Source: Monarcha castaneiventris obscurior
Taxonomy: Eukaryota > Chordata > Aves > Passeriformes > Monarchidae
Direction of reading: 5' to 3'
Length of the DNA: 64,000 bases
Assembly: GCA_026261815.1 (NCBI GenBank)
Contig: JAMPIT010000895.1
Location: 744,001 to 808,000 of the forward strand
This document shows positions 47,600-60,246 of this stretch, in pieces. The position numbers were made by a program, and so were the translations under genes. The first letter of the stretch is position 1, and the number at the start of each line of letters is the position of its first letter. The notes under the pieces are model-generated. The model ran no database searches. It saw only the letters and a list, made by a program, of their open reading frames with translations, and was not told where the DNA came from.

Positions 47600-48424
47600 G
47601 CCAGAGACACGACCCTTACACCTGTAACCGTGGGCAAATGCAGAAGGCCTCGCGCAGCTCCAGCCACAGGGAATCAAAGCCGCAGACTGCGGCTCCTGCG
47701 GCAGGAAAAAACCTGCTGAAACTCCAGCAAACTAACCAGCTCCCATCCTTCCACACCCCATTTCACTTCCATAAGCAGTTTCACTGGTTGTACTACCTCC
47801 ATTCTTAAACAGCTTAGTCGTTTTGAGGTTAAAATTGGCGTATCACTTGGATGAACTGGAGATTTTGTCAGAGCTTTTGTCAGTCTGGCTTTACGAGACC
47901 CAGACTGTTCCTATTCTGTTTGTTGGACTGAGCAGACCCCATCTGGCGGCCAGCTGAACATCTGCCAGCTCCATTCATCATTAATCAAAAATGGAAATGT
48001 CAGGAAAAATGTTTATTCTGCTCCACTACATGACTGAATAAATCCCAACAATTTGCATATATTGTCTACTCCTTTTCCAGAAGTGCTTGACATTTTCTCA
48101 GCAGCTCCCCACACCGAGGGCTCAACGCCTCTGCACAGCACATTTGCAAAAATGAGAATGTCCTTTAGGAACTTCTGCAGCACAACCAGCTCAAAGGCTG
48201 CAGATAAGTTTGCAAAGTTTTGTGACCAAGAGTGTACCAAAGCCAAAGAAGACATGTTCAACTACTTTCCTGGAAAGTCAAGCTGTCCCCCATTTTGCCA
48301 ATGCTTTTCTTGACACTGAAGTGTTGGAGAGTGTACAGAGATAGTTGGCTACAGGGCTCTTATTTTTTTCCTGGACTTTTGTGACTTGAGCACAGAAATT
48401 ACTATATTGTTCTGGACAATGCAC
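47600..48424. other. PRICKLE1 upstream DNA, no gene seen
   Basis: Composition returns to AT-rich beyond the island. No exon, RNA gene or repeat is recognised. Confidence 0.55.
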
Positions 48425-48830
48425 TTACAGATTATCAGGCCAAAACCAACCATAGTGATCTTCTAGTCTGAACTAATGTGGTCATAGGATTTTCCTACAT
48501 TTCCTGTCTGCATGAACAAAACATTTTATCTTGATTTAAAAGTCCCAGCAATGAGAAACCATCCACAACTTTTGTTAAATCCATCTACAGCCCTTGTTAA
48601 ATTATTTCAAGTAGTCAATTATTTTACATTACATTACACTTTTTCCTTTTTTTTTTTTTTTAAATCTCAGATTGCTGTATTTCAGTGCTCAAACACTATA
48701 TTCTGTGGTACCCTTGAACGTCAGGCTAAAGAACCAGCTATCATAACTCCCCTTAGGCATTTGCAAATTGTGAAAGTCATCCCTGAACTACCTCCTTTGA
48801 TTTGGGCTGCTTTCACAAGAACAAATGTGT
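48425..48830 (-). repeat. Ancient CR1-type LINE fragment, antisense
   Basis: Motifs GTGATCTTCTAGTCTGAACT, CATTTTATCTTGATTTAAAAG, CAATGAGAAACCATCCACAA and CCCTTGTTAAATTATTTCAA match in order an old CR1-like family seen in turtles and crocodilians as well as birds. Divergence is high. A T run at about 48,647-48,661 interrupts it. Boundaries are rough. Confidence 0.6.
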
Positions 48831-51013
48831 TGCTATGATTTCTTCTTTATTTTCACACAACAAATATGACAGCATACATACTCGTTATGTGAAGTATCAA
48901 CTATGCCACAGAAGTTGCCTTAAAAAAAAATGCTAAAAAGGCACAAACTGACTCGCCCTTTACAACATGTACCACATTCTTGACTGCCTCTCAGTAGAGC
49001 TCATCCTTCAAACAACCAAATGCTTCAAGGGACCTGTAATGGATATGGAACCTTTTGCCCTAAGGCATTAGCACAAATTTAGTCTAGGTAACAACTTTCT
49101 TGTACTATTGACCAGGCCACGGATATTCTGTGGCCTCTAAGAAATTTGCTGAGTTGTCAGTGTGGTTTCCCAGTTCCAAATTATCCAGATCAGGGAACAT
49201 CCCCTGAGATAACACTGGTAATTGCTACCTTTGTTGGCAGTCACAGAAGAGACACCAAGCATCAGAAAATGAATTAACCTCTTGTGCTTCAGAGGCAGCT
49301 TCTCCAGGTAGGACAGTGGCACAACGCCCACCTCTCAAGCTTGATTAGTTCTGTGGATAAACAGAGGAGTTCACCCTCTACATCATCACCCTTTAATGAT
49401 CACCACCTCCATCCCAAGAGTTTTAATTATCATCTCACCTGTTCATTTAAAATAATAAGTCACAATTCAGCTATGAAAGGTGAAAGCATACAGAAAGGTG
49501 AATGGAAGCTAGAACAAAAACAACAACAAAAAAATCTCAGCAATAATTCTTCCAGAGAAATCAATGAGAAAACTCTTCAAAATAAGCCAGGCTTCGTATT
49601 TTTAAATAAAGCAGGAAAGGTTTTCCACGTATCTGACAGCACAGGAGGAGTCCATGGAGCAGGAATTACAACTGCTCCCCAGGCAGTGGCTATGCACAAA
49701 TCAAAGCTATGTCTGACGCAGGCAGGTATGCCCTTCAGGAATTTTAGGGATGATGACTTGACCATGTATGGTGCTGCCTGAAGGCTACAGCACAGGGAAC
49801 TCTAGGACACATTTACAGCACCAAGGTCCTTTCTGCCCCCAGTGGCCTCAGGTCTATGCCCCAAGGGAGCAAAGAGACCAGCATAGGGGAAGCAGTTTCC
49901 CCATGATCTGTGATGATCTACTGGAAAACCCAACTCACTAAAAAATACTGGTCTAATTCCCTAGACCTTTCAGTGTTAGCACAAGTCAAAACCATGACTG
50001 ATTCCTATGAGGCTGGACTGTTGTGGAGATGCAATTGCCAGCCTTTCTCCTTCTCTCTTAGGGAAAAACTGGCTCTTTACATACACTTGCTTAGCTGGTG
50101 TAGAGAAACAGCCAGACCTCCAAGACCACTTTACTTCAAGTATGTTTGCCTTGGTGGGTTCAGAAACCTCCATGGACATCCACCTGGACTTCTAGATACT
50201 TGAAGGTCTTGTGAAACCCAGCCCTAGGTGTCCCTTGACAGGTTAAGGATATGAGTGTGGAAGTATGCCTTCACAAATGGAATAGTTTGCAGAGTTTTAC
50301 CACTATCTTCAATCAGTAGGAGACACCTGACACACTGGATGTCCTCGAAGCAAAGCACAAACCTTGAGGGACCCCAGTGGGCCACCAGGCAAAGGCCACC
50401 CCTCTCTGTGTCACTTCACACCTACAGCCACAGGTGAAACCTCTCCCTGTTCAACACTGCTTCCTCCTGCCCCCCCAAACTGGGGAGTTTGGCACCAACA
50501 GTGGATCATCACATGCTGCTGGGAGCAGAGGCAAACCAGTGGTGTCACCAAAGTACTGGGGCCTCTCAGCTGTGCCACTTCCTTATTTTCTTTTTTGAGG
50601 CTGCAGAGAAAGGGCATGGAGGCAGCATCTCAGGACTTCTCAAGGCTCCAAAGTCTGAATCTTTGCCAATCTTTAAATAATGTTTAAAAATAACATTCAG
50701 ATAACATTTAAAATTCAGAGAAAAGCAGTTCTTTAGATGACATACAGGTAAAACATAAGAGATGACATACAGTAAAGAGATACAGGGATTAAAAGGAAGT
50801 GTGTCCATCTGAAATGCAACAAGTTAAAAATATAAGAATAAGATGACTTCAGCCCAGCAAGGGTTTGTGATTGCATGAGGGTGCTTGGTTTCCACTCTTC
50901 TCTTTGATGCATTCCCTGTCATACTAACAGCCTGCTTCAGTAAGTCAATACATCCTATGGAAATATTAACATCAGGTAACAGATGAGGAGACAATCAAGT
51001 AGCACTAAACAAA

Positions 51014-51047
51014 GAACAATAACAATAATAATAATAACACTAATAAA
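51014..51047 (+). repeat. Imperfect (AAT)n microsatellite
   Basis: About eleven AAT-like units with AAC interruptions. Confidence 0.8.
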
Positions 51048-53520
51048 GCTCATTTTTATTTTCACCTGCCAGTGGTACATAGATCTGCTGAAGCATCAAG
51101 CAGTAAGGCATCAAGGAGTGAAACAGTGCCTACCGCTTGCTTTGGAGAGCTACACCAGCTACAAATGGCCTGAGGACTGGCTGGCATAAGCTGCTGTGTG
51201 TTGGGAATGCTTGACTAAGAGAGGTTTATTTTATTTCCTTTCCTTAATGCTCTCAGAGCTGAAGACCAACACACCTTCTAAAACCATGATCCTACTTTGC
51301 TTCAGCAGCAAAGAATTAAAATTTCATTAAAATGCCCTTCCTTGTCAGATCGGGCTAGGACTTGCTCCTGAACCAACAGGTCTGTTGCTGTATCTGGAAA
51401 CTCTTAACCCCACAGGCTCCTCTGAAGACAGTAATCTTGATTTTATCGTAATTGGCTCGGCGCAGCCCACGGTCACACAGGGCACAGGCAAACACCCAGG
51501 TGCCCACAACACCGCTGCAACCACCGGCTGTGGGGTGCGAGTGGGGCTCCCCTACCACACCAGCACCCTGGGACAGTCAGTGGCCCGTTCCCAGGCTGCA
51601 CAAGGCACAGCAAAGTGCATTGCAGCAACACGCGCCTGCAATGCCCTGCCCGCAGCAGAGGCTGACGCAGGGCAGAATCGCTGCCTGGGTTTTTAATAAC
51701 ACCCCAGCACAAACACCATTATGCAATGGGGAAGGTGCTGCAGAGCCCATGCTAATGCACTGCTTGCTTATTGAGGGAATTTCAGTCAAGTATTGTGCCA
51801 AAGCCTGTGCGGACGGAGAATTATATCAGCTTCTGTGTCACGCTCTGCTCACAGGCTTTGCCTCCAAAGAACTCCTCACAATTTATCTAAATTGGTTTGA
51901 AAATTGATTCAGATTAAAAAAGGAAATGGTATGAACTCTGTGGACCTTCTGCTGTGGTTAACATTCATACACAGACAAAGGGATGTTTAACCCAGGAGCT
52001 GGCACGTATGTAAAGAAACTAATAATATAATAACAAAATTAATACAGTAGTATTATTCTGAACTAATAATTCAAACAAATATTGGAACTAGTATTTGAAA
52101 ACAAATTTAAAACCATTTGTGAGTGCAGTTTTGTTGTGTGAGTGATGCTCCAGTTACACTCAGTCTTCCCTGTCGCTGGCAATGCTTTTCAATTGCCTGA
52201 ACTTAGGAAAATCACAAGTCATTGATTTTAAGTGAGGGGCAAAGTTTGATAAGGAGGATTACCATTGTTCCTGCAGCATTATATCCAGAGAAACCAAAAC
52301 TGAGTTTAAAGCCAAAGATGAGATATGCAAAGGTTTGTGACAACTTTTTCTTGATTAAAATCTGCAGGAGGGAAATCCAGCAGCCAGTGAAATAGATACC
52401 CTGCACAGTCCTACACTGTCATTTTCCACAAGCTATATGCACAATGCTTAGATTAACTATTGGTTTATTTTACCAAATTAATGTCACAGGTCAACTCCAA
52501 GGCAGACAGTGATGCAAGGATGCAAAAATGTCAGGTGGATAACAAGATGCATTACACCTTTATGAGATTTCCTTAGTACAGAAGCTGGAAGAGACACTAC
52601 CTGATTGATGAGCTGCCAAGAGTGAAGATCATGACACTCTACCAAAAGGCATCACCCAAACATAAGTATTTCTTCTTCACAGAAAGATCAATGGCTAAAT
52701 AATTGTCTGAGCCAGGTGAGCCTGGGAACAGTCCTCTCGCTTCTTGCTCAACAAACAAAAGAAACCTGTCTCAAAGTTGGGCAGGCTTCTATCTCAGCTT
52801 CTATCTCACCAGAGGTTTGCTGCTCTTCTGTCCAGTCAGCTCATGCTCTCTGCCACTACTGTCACTGTAGTTTGATTTGTCTCACACTTAAGTGTCTCAC
52901 ACTTACGAAGGCTTGTTGTGGGCTAGGCAGCATCCAAATGACTCCTGACTCCAGAAGTAACACACAGTTTTGCAATGCGTTCCCATGTTACATTGCTGCC
53001 TTAAAACAGAAATTATACTTGTCTCTCCCCTTTCCCCTTTATTCTCTCCAACTCTGAAATTAACAACAAAAAAAAGGAAGAAAAAGAAAGAGGAATAAGA
53101 AAAAGTCATCCACCTAACTGAAGTTCCTTCAGTGAGAGCCACAAAGGTTTCCCCCTCACTCACTCCCATGCCTTTCTTATATGCACTGTGAAACTCCATA
53201 TACTGGCATTTTGGTAAAAAAAGTCCCAATCTCCTGTTTTGCAATGGAAGCACTATAATGTAACCCGTTACTCCAAACTGGGCAACAAACCAGCCCCCAT
53301 TTACACGCCTGGGCAAATAAAGCCCTTAGTACAAACTTCACCTCACTAATATGAATCTAACTCTGTATGATAAAATAAGAGGTGGGGTAAACAGGCATGG
53401 TTGAGGCTTGCTGTTTCTTTTCCTAGGAGGGGGACAATGGGATGACTGAGCACATTTTTTGGGAAAACCCAAAGAGGCTTTCTGCTTAGCAGAGTGAAAA
53501 ATGCTGATCTGGAGGTTGCA

Positions 53521-53590
53521 CACTTTTCTTTTTCCCCCCCTCCTTTTGCTTCTTTCTTTTTTTTTTTTTGATTTCTTTTTTCTTTTTGTT
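53521..53590 (+). repeat. Pyrimidine-rich low-complexity tract
   Basis: T and C runs dominate, including seven C and about thirteen T in a row. Confidence 0.8.
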
Positions 53591-53939
53591 CCCTCTAAGC
53601 ATGATTAGTTTTTCTCTGCTGGTTTAGCTCCCAGAACTGGTTTATTGCAGGATGAGTCGAGCCCAGTTATCAGTATTAGGAATAGAATGGGAGGAACACC
53701 AAGGGGGATGGTCCCAATCCCAGTCAGTAGCTAGCTGTTATAACTACCCTGACACATGCAAACCACATCAAAAGGCAATCAGGAAGATGGCTTCAAGAGC
53801 ACTTCTCCCAGTTGCATGCCCACTACCCTTGTGATTAAGGTCACTTAAGTATAAACTGAGGAGAAAGACTAGGCAAGAAGTGCTAGATCAATAAAAACCT
53901 CAGATCTAGCAGAGTCACCATCCACAGGCATTTGAAAGG

Positions 53940-54139
53940 ATAAGGAATTGGCTGGACAGTGGCACACAAAGAGCTGCCACAGCTTGATATTCCCCATCCC
54001 TGGGAGTATTCAAGGCCAGGTTGGATGGGGCTTTGAGCAACCTGCTCTAGTGGAAGGTGTTCCTGCCCATGGCAGGGGGGCTGGAACTAGGTGGTCTTTA
54101 AGGTTCCTTCCAAACCAAATCATTCTGTGATTCTGTGAT
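53940..54139 (+). repeat. CR1 LINE 3' end, sense, 5'-truncated
   Basis: The sequence CTTGATATTCCCCATCCCTG, GGCCAGGTTGGATGGGGCTT, GAGCAACCTGCTCTAGTGGA and GGTTCCTTCCAAACCAAATC is typical of the avian CR1 3' UTR. It ends with two ATTCTGTG octamers at 54,122-54,137. The 3' boundary is exact, the 5' one approximate. Confidence 0.95.
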
Positions 54140-57100
54140 GATACTATGAAATAGTATTCCCATCTCCACAGAGCTAGATGCTTAGGATTGGGTGGTTGGA
54201 AATACAAAAGTGCTCCTTTCCTTCTCTTCATCTCCACTGCAACTGAATTTAAAGGCCAATTGGGCAGCCAGTGTCTGTTCAAGATGCAAGTTATGTTCAG
54301 TAGGACAATATCGAAGATCATAGTTAAACAAATACTCAAATAGAAACCCAGTTAATTATGTTTCTTAGCTAGCAGTCACTATCCTTTCCACACCAGTTGG
54401 CAAGATAATTAATTGTAACTACAACAGAGAAAAACAGTTTAAATCCCCTAAATATCAAGCTCCATCTCATCAACATGACACTAATCTAGAAAATTATGGA
54501 GCCTCCAATCCATGTGTATTTCCTTAACTGTGTTTACAGTAATGTTTGCAGACTCTTAAGAATATATAAGGATATTTTAGGAGCAAAGTATTTTTGATTT
54601 TTTATGGTACTGAAAATCCTTATGTATGAAGCAAACAGTACAACTGAAATTGTTTTAAGACACTCCACTGGTACCCTTGACATGAATGACCTTTGTGCAA
54701 GCATCCCTTGATCCCTAAGCCCTCACGGTACTGTCAGCTGCTGAAACAGCAACTGCTTGACAATACCTGACACCTGATACTCAGCTGGCAGCCACAGAGC
54801 TTTAAGCTACGCCCACCTGGGCTTGCCAGCACGTCCTGGCTTTTCTTAGCAGTTTGCCCAGGAGGACGAATTCCTCTGGGTGCACAGCCTTGAAATAATA
54901 ATGCCCAGCTTTGAAAGAGCACCAGAATTTATTGAAAGTGAATAAGTGCTAATGCAATCTATGGCCACAGGTAATGCATGCTTCTAGAATTGGCAATTAG
55001 AATATTAGAATCCCATTAGAATCCCAAATATATTAGAATCCCATTTTTTAGAATATATTTATATTCAGCCACTATGAAGTGAACCATCTTACCATTGCTA
55101 CCAGTTCCAACACCAGAGGCTGAGCTAATCTACTCAAGTGTCAGGCCACTTGCACAAAGATAGTTCAAGATTAATTTTTGAAATACTGCAGTTTCTGAAA
55201 AAAGTTCAACCACTTTCAGCAGGAGACAGGAGAAAAGCATCCAACCCTTCCACTACATAATATTTTATTATTTTTTGAATAGGTTTTGAAAGCATATATT
55301 TGAGATAGCAATATGAACTCAAATTTTGACAAATCAGGTTTTTGTTAAGTAAAGCCTGTGAATATCAGAGCTGTTTGATATGACTTCAGATATGTACGAC
55401 AAGTGATTTGTCAAGATTCGGCATTTTTACAGGTCTGAAAAATGGCAATCATCACATATAGAGTCTATTTAAAGAGTCTTGAGAATATTAATGTATGCTT
55501 AGTATTAGTTTAAGTTTTCAACTATTTAGTCTCTTTATACTTGCATATTTTCCCAACTTGCTTTCTTGTCTACAAAAATTATTGCTAGGACAAGATCACA
55601 TCTCAGACAATCAGTAAGCAGAGGAAAGATGAGAATGAATGTTTCTCAACAGCCATATACACATGACTCTCCAGCTTAATGTAATCTTTGGATTTTTGTG
55701 TTACACACACATCCCTCCCTCCTCAGTCATCATCTACTTTCTCTTCACTGGTACTCCTTCGCAATGCTTCTTCTCTGATATGCAGGACTGATGAGTGAGT
55801 GATAATTCAGTGATAATAATATTGTTTTTGTAAATGCAATTGATTGACAGCTGGCCTGGACTTCACTTCCACCTGATAACAAGAATCCGAGTCTTCTAAA
55901 GGTACTCTGAACCTTCCACTAAGTTTTAAAGCAAGAACCACTTTTTCTAATAGAGAGCAGGGTGGGGATTTGGGCAAGAATCACTTTTTAGGTTTGGATG
56001 ATTTGCTTTCATCAGCAGATATCCCACACACACCTCCAGACTGCTGTGTAAGCTCCATGCACAGAAAGAGGACCTTAATAGATGTGCCTAATGGGCACAT
56101 CAAAGAAAAGAAAAAAAGGGAAAAGATAAAAGGTTTGAAAATACCATCTAATTAATTTAGTTACAGTTTCATTAAGAAATGGTTGAATCAAGGATGGAGA
56201 ATACTGACAACCAACTTCATGCCATTATACAGTTGAATTAAGAATGTCCTTCCTCAATCAATTCTCGGTGTACTGGAAAGATAATACTTACATTTTTTCA
56301 AGACCTAGTTACCGTGCAAAGGTCCAGAGAGGGGCCTGCTCAGCAGGAATGAAACCCACTCTCATGGAATTTTATGTAGCTAGTTTGAACAACATTAGGC
56401 TACAGAAAATAAGGAATGCCCACATAAACCCAGACTGGCCCTGTGTTGGGACCACAGAGCCTCAATAACTGATCAGCTTCCTCCTGTAAGTTAGATTAAG
56501 GCTGTTTTTACTTCTTCCCTGCATATCACACAGGTAAGATTACTCTTGGAGAAATCTGCACAGTCAAAACCAGCAAGTAGAGCAGGGTGAGAAGCATGCA
56601 CTCAGCACTTCTTAGCAAACCCAACTAGATGATGCTTTCTTAAAATTTCAGGTAGATCAACTTCTGCTTGATACCATTAGACTATGTCACTATGTGACTG
56701 ATCCTTCAAGACATGTATGATCAAGTGGCATCAGCTGTGCCACTGGGACAACACACCTGTGAGGGCAACAACAGACTTCACCAGTGAGGAAAAGGAACAG
56801 TGCCCTGGAAATGAAAGAGGGCAGTTAGTACTCCACAGCTTAGATGCTAAAGTAAGTCTTTTGTACCTAATTATGACCTCATTACTCAGCTGCCATCACT
56901 GCAATGGACAAGTTGCCTCCTCTTGATTTCTCTAATCTACAGAAGACAGTGGAGCTAATGGAAAAAGGTCAAAAACCTGAAGCAACACGCTGATCCTGCC
57001 AGCAGTGGATTTACAATAGAGATCCGTTACCACCCAGTGAAAACGACTGAGGTAAGTTTACGAGATGCAATTATCTGTAGCTTTTTCCCATTAAGTCTTG

Positions 57101-60100
57101 TAACTGTCTCAATGAGAATTTAAGAGCATACATATTTCAAGTTCTGTGTGAAGTTAATAACTTCACGAAAGACAAACAGTGGAACAATTCATTCACATTT
57201 TGTATTATCAACAAATAAATGCTGGAGAGCAAGTTTTTGGATCTAGCTATTACCTCTAATTACACCTATCTCTGTGAATAAATGAAAACTAGTTTGCATT
57301 TTTTCCCTGATCATTAGCCTCATTTACACAAGTGTTATGGGGCCAGTTTTTTATCCATTAGCACGAATTAAGCAATACCCTGCTGAGTGCAGGACTGTTC
57401 AGACATGCTGACTGTGGAGCAGCTGCTCTCCTCCTTTGCTATTGAATGTTGATTAGCATCACAGCACATGACACACTGCAGGGCATATTGTGTGTCACAC
57501 TACAGCACACAGCATTTAATGAGAACCCAAAGCACACCCCACCATTTAGAAAGCCAGTCTCTGCTCTGAACACCAAGGCAATAAGTAAGCACATGGGTTG
57601 TCCTGGGAAAGACTGAATCCCTCAAACAGTGGGCATTTGTTTTGGGACAGTGCTGACTACCTGAGGCAGAGCTGTACATTTTCTTAGTTATCCTAAGCAG
57701 CAGCAACTGTACCCACTGCCTCAGTAGTAGTATCTTGTCCCATTCTCCAGGAAGACACTTACGTATTACCCTTGCAATTCTGATCGATGAGAAAGAATGA
57801 AGTTTCTGTATCATTAGACCCATACAGAACATTTAAAGAAAGACATAATAGCTGTGAAAACAGAGTGCCCTACATGACCCCAACTCGTCAAATACAGATC
57901 AAGGTAAGTATTGACTTCCTGGTACTACTAATACATCACCAGCATTCTTTGTCAGCTTTCCTCATCTGAAAGATGGGCTGATACCACCCTTTGCTTGCAC
58001 AGATTCATTACTTATTTGAATGCTACTTTGACAACACTGTAAAATAGTGCATCACTGTATCATCAACATTTCACTACTTTGATGCAGTTAAATGAAGGCA
58101 AAGAAAAGCTTTTCACAACAGTGGAGAAATTAATGTCACGCTGTTCAAACTCTGGTTATTTTACACGAAAACATGTTTCACCATAAGGGGTAACAATATG
58201 AGAATGCTGAAAGCACTGCTGCCTCAACTCACCTGCAAAGGAGCATGCATGGAATGCTGGCAACAATTAGCTTGGTTTGTTCTCAATGACTGGAACTTCA
58301 CCTTTTGATTAGTAAAGGTTTCATCATGCACATCTTTTATCTAGAAGACCAATGCAGTCACAGAATCCACTTTTCCAGCTAAATAACATGTTTTGTTCTG
58401 CACGGAGCTCTTTTGCTCATGGACCCTGAAAAGAAACCCTCTGGGAAGAGCACACCAAGTTCAGTCCCTGGAGTTTATCTAATTACTATCATAGGTGTAC
58501 ATCTGCTTCAAAGAGCAGAGATAGAACCCTCATGTGAGAGGTGTTAGAAGAAATCAGACATCATTAATCAGAATTATGAAAAAACAAAATAATTCACCGT
58601 GCTGTTCACAATACGGTCACTTTGTAGGAGAATATCACAGCATTAATAACAAGGGGTTAAAAAAATTTTACATCTACAGCTCTGTCCATGGAAACAGCTA
58701 AGAAGGGATAGGTCATCTCTCTCTATTTCATAAGATAAAGGAAAGAAAAAAAATCACAGGATGACTCCAAATTGCATGCTCTCTTCTTTTCTCCTCCCAC
58801 AACTCAAGGGCAAAAAGACATTTTTCAGATTTGGCAGAGACAAGCCACTTCAGAGGCTGGGCTTTATATTAAAAGGGGTGTTATCTTATAAACTGAGAAC
58901 ACACTTAGGTTATGTCAGAGATCTTTGTAAACTAGTTCCTGTTTTTGATGGCACCTGTCTCCCTACCAATAAACTCAGTGAGACTCTCTGCTAGAATGCT
59001 TCAGTAAATAGTTAGAGATGATGCTACCTCTGGAACACTATTGCAAGGCAGCAGGGCCAAACTTTTTTTCTGGACAGACCACTGATCTCAGTTTGGTCTC
59101 AGGAAGAGCATCCATCATAGCACCTCTTCAACCCAGCTCCTCTTTTTACACCTTAAATTAACTTCTCATATACTGCATATGCAGAATAAACTAATTGCAC
59201 CTGTATCTTGTAGCTGCAGAGTCATGTTCTGGGGACTCCTGGCCCGCTGTCTCCTTGGAGACAGGCAATCAGCAACAAGGAAGCCCCCAGGGACAGACTG
59301 TGAGCAGGTCACACACTGCTGAGAACAGTGCTGAGAGCCTTCAGCCCCACCAGCCCAGCAGGCACTGGACAAGGCTCATGTCAGAGCATGGTCTGGGAGG
59401 ACCAGTGAGGCACAAACCATGAGCTTTTGGTGCAGCTGCAGCCTGCACGGTGTCAAACACCCCAAATACTGGCACTTAGAGTACACCTTGGCCCTCCTTT
59501 AAAGGAAAGGACACTCCAAGCATCTCTGTACTAGTAAATTAAACAGGAACAGGGCCTAAGTGTGAGGCCCAGCCTGCAGTCATTCACACCTTTTCACTGG
59601 TGGTATGCTCCATGGCGTGGTTTTGAGCAACTTGCACTGCAGGGCACAGTGAGTGGGATACAGGAAAGGCCATGGACTTTTCCTACCATGTAGGCTAGGA
59701 AAGGGCTGGGCTTGGGTTCCTCCAGCCTCCCTCCACAGTCCTCTGGTGCCACCTCAAAGAGTCTTTGAGCCCGGGCTTTCATGTAGTACCCCAACACACA
59801 CAACACACGCCCTCAGCTCTTTGGTGAGTATTTCAGGCATGCTGAATGTAAAAAAAAAGCAATCCACCAAGGAGCAGTGTCTCTGAGAAGGGCACATGTG
59901 CGGTACAGTGCACAGTGCAGGGAAACTCTGGGCAAGGGCAATGGATTTGGGCAGCCTGGCATCTGGTCTCAGGGTCAGAGGAGAATGAATGCTAAATGAA
60001 ACGCCACCAGACAGGCAATAGTCTTGGGCTTCTGAGAAGTCTTCACTGACTTTATTAAACATGGTTAAAATGTGGAATAGCAGTGTAACTGCTGCCTTCC

Positions 60101-60131
60101 CACAATTTTTAGGCTTACATAGGTTTCCTTG
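54140..60131. other. Upstream intergenic DNA with possible regulatory elements
   Basis: No gene is supported. Notable small items are a cluster of five TTAGAA words at 54,997-55,053, a PBX-MEIS type motif at 55,841, three strong plus-strand splice-donor matches (GT at 56,534, 57,052 and 57,904) and an AT-rich TAATTA-containing stretch at about 57,180-57,380 that could be a conserved element. A GC-richer patch at about 59,190-59,460 is unidentified. Confidence 0.45.
55841..55853 (+). promoter_or_regulatory. PBX-MEIS/PREP composite site overlapping an E-box
   Basis: TGATTGACAG at 55,841-55,850 is an exact match to the PBX-MEIS/PREP heterodimer consensus and runs into CAGCTG (55,848-55,853), an E-box. 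It is about 8 kb upstream of the PRICKLE1 CpG island. Function is inferred only. Confidence 0.3.
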
Positions 60132-60246
60132 CAATAACAGAATCATTTACATTGGAAAACAAGTCCAAACGTTAACTTATCACTGCCAAGTCCATCACTA
60201 AACCATGTCCCCCAAGTGTTGCATCTACACATCTTTTAAACATGTC
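60132..60246 (-). repeat. CR1 LINE fragment, antisense, short
   Basis: ACAGAATCATTTACATTGGA, CAAGTCCAAACGTTAAC, CACTGCCAAGTCCATCACTA and AACCATGTCCCCCAAGTG give the reversed 3' end of an avian CR1. Compared with the usual sequence, about 15 bases between the TTGGAAAA and CAAGTCC blocks are missing. Confidence 0.85.

Larger units (their letters stand above)
45580..47600 (-). promoter_or_regulatory. PRICKLE1: CpG island, probable PRICKLE1 promoter and first exon region
   Basis: About 2 kb of GC-rich, CpG-dense DNA stands in an AT-rich surround, upstream of PRICKLE1 on its strand. This is the usual signature of a vertebrate CpG-island promoter. A short AT-rich (TAA)-like interruption lies at 46,724-46,752. 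The start site is not visible from sequence. Several overlapping long open frames of Pro/Arg/Ala/Gly-rich peptide in all phases are a consequence of the lack of AT-rich stop codons and are not genes. Divergent transcription to the right is possible; a CATAAAAAG TATA-like motif on the + strand lies at about 46,927-46,935. Confidence 0.8.
48831..53939. other. Upstream intergenic DNA, no gene seen
   Basis: No supported gene. The open frame of 151 codons at 51,452-51,907 lies in a GC-richer patch and resembles no family known to me. An AAT microsatellite at 51,014-51,047 and a pyrimidine-rich tract at about 53,521-53,590 are listed separately. Confidence 0.5.

Noticed and set aside
51452..51907. 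151-codon open frame upstream of PRICKLE1
   Set aside because: It sits in a GC-richer patch, overlaps open frames in other phases, and matches no protein I know.
59249..59262. GTCTCCTTGGAGAC inverted repeat as an RFX X-box
   Set aside because: The half-sites differ from the usual GTTGCC/GGCAAC, and the 6-bp stem is not rare enough by chance.
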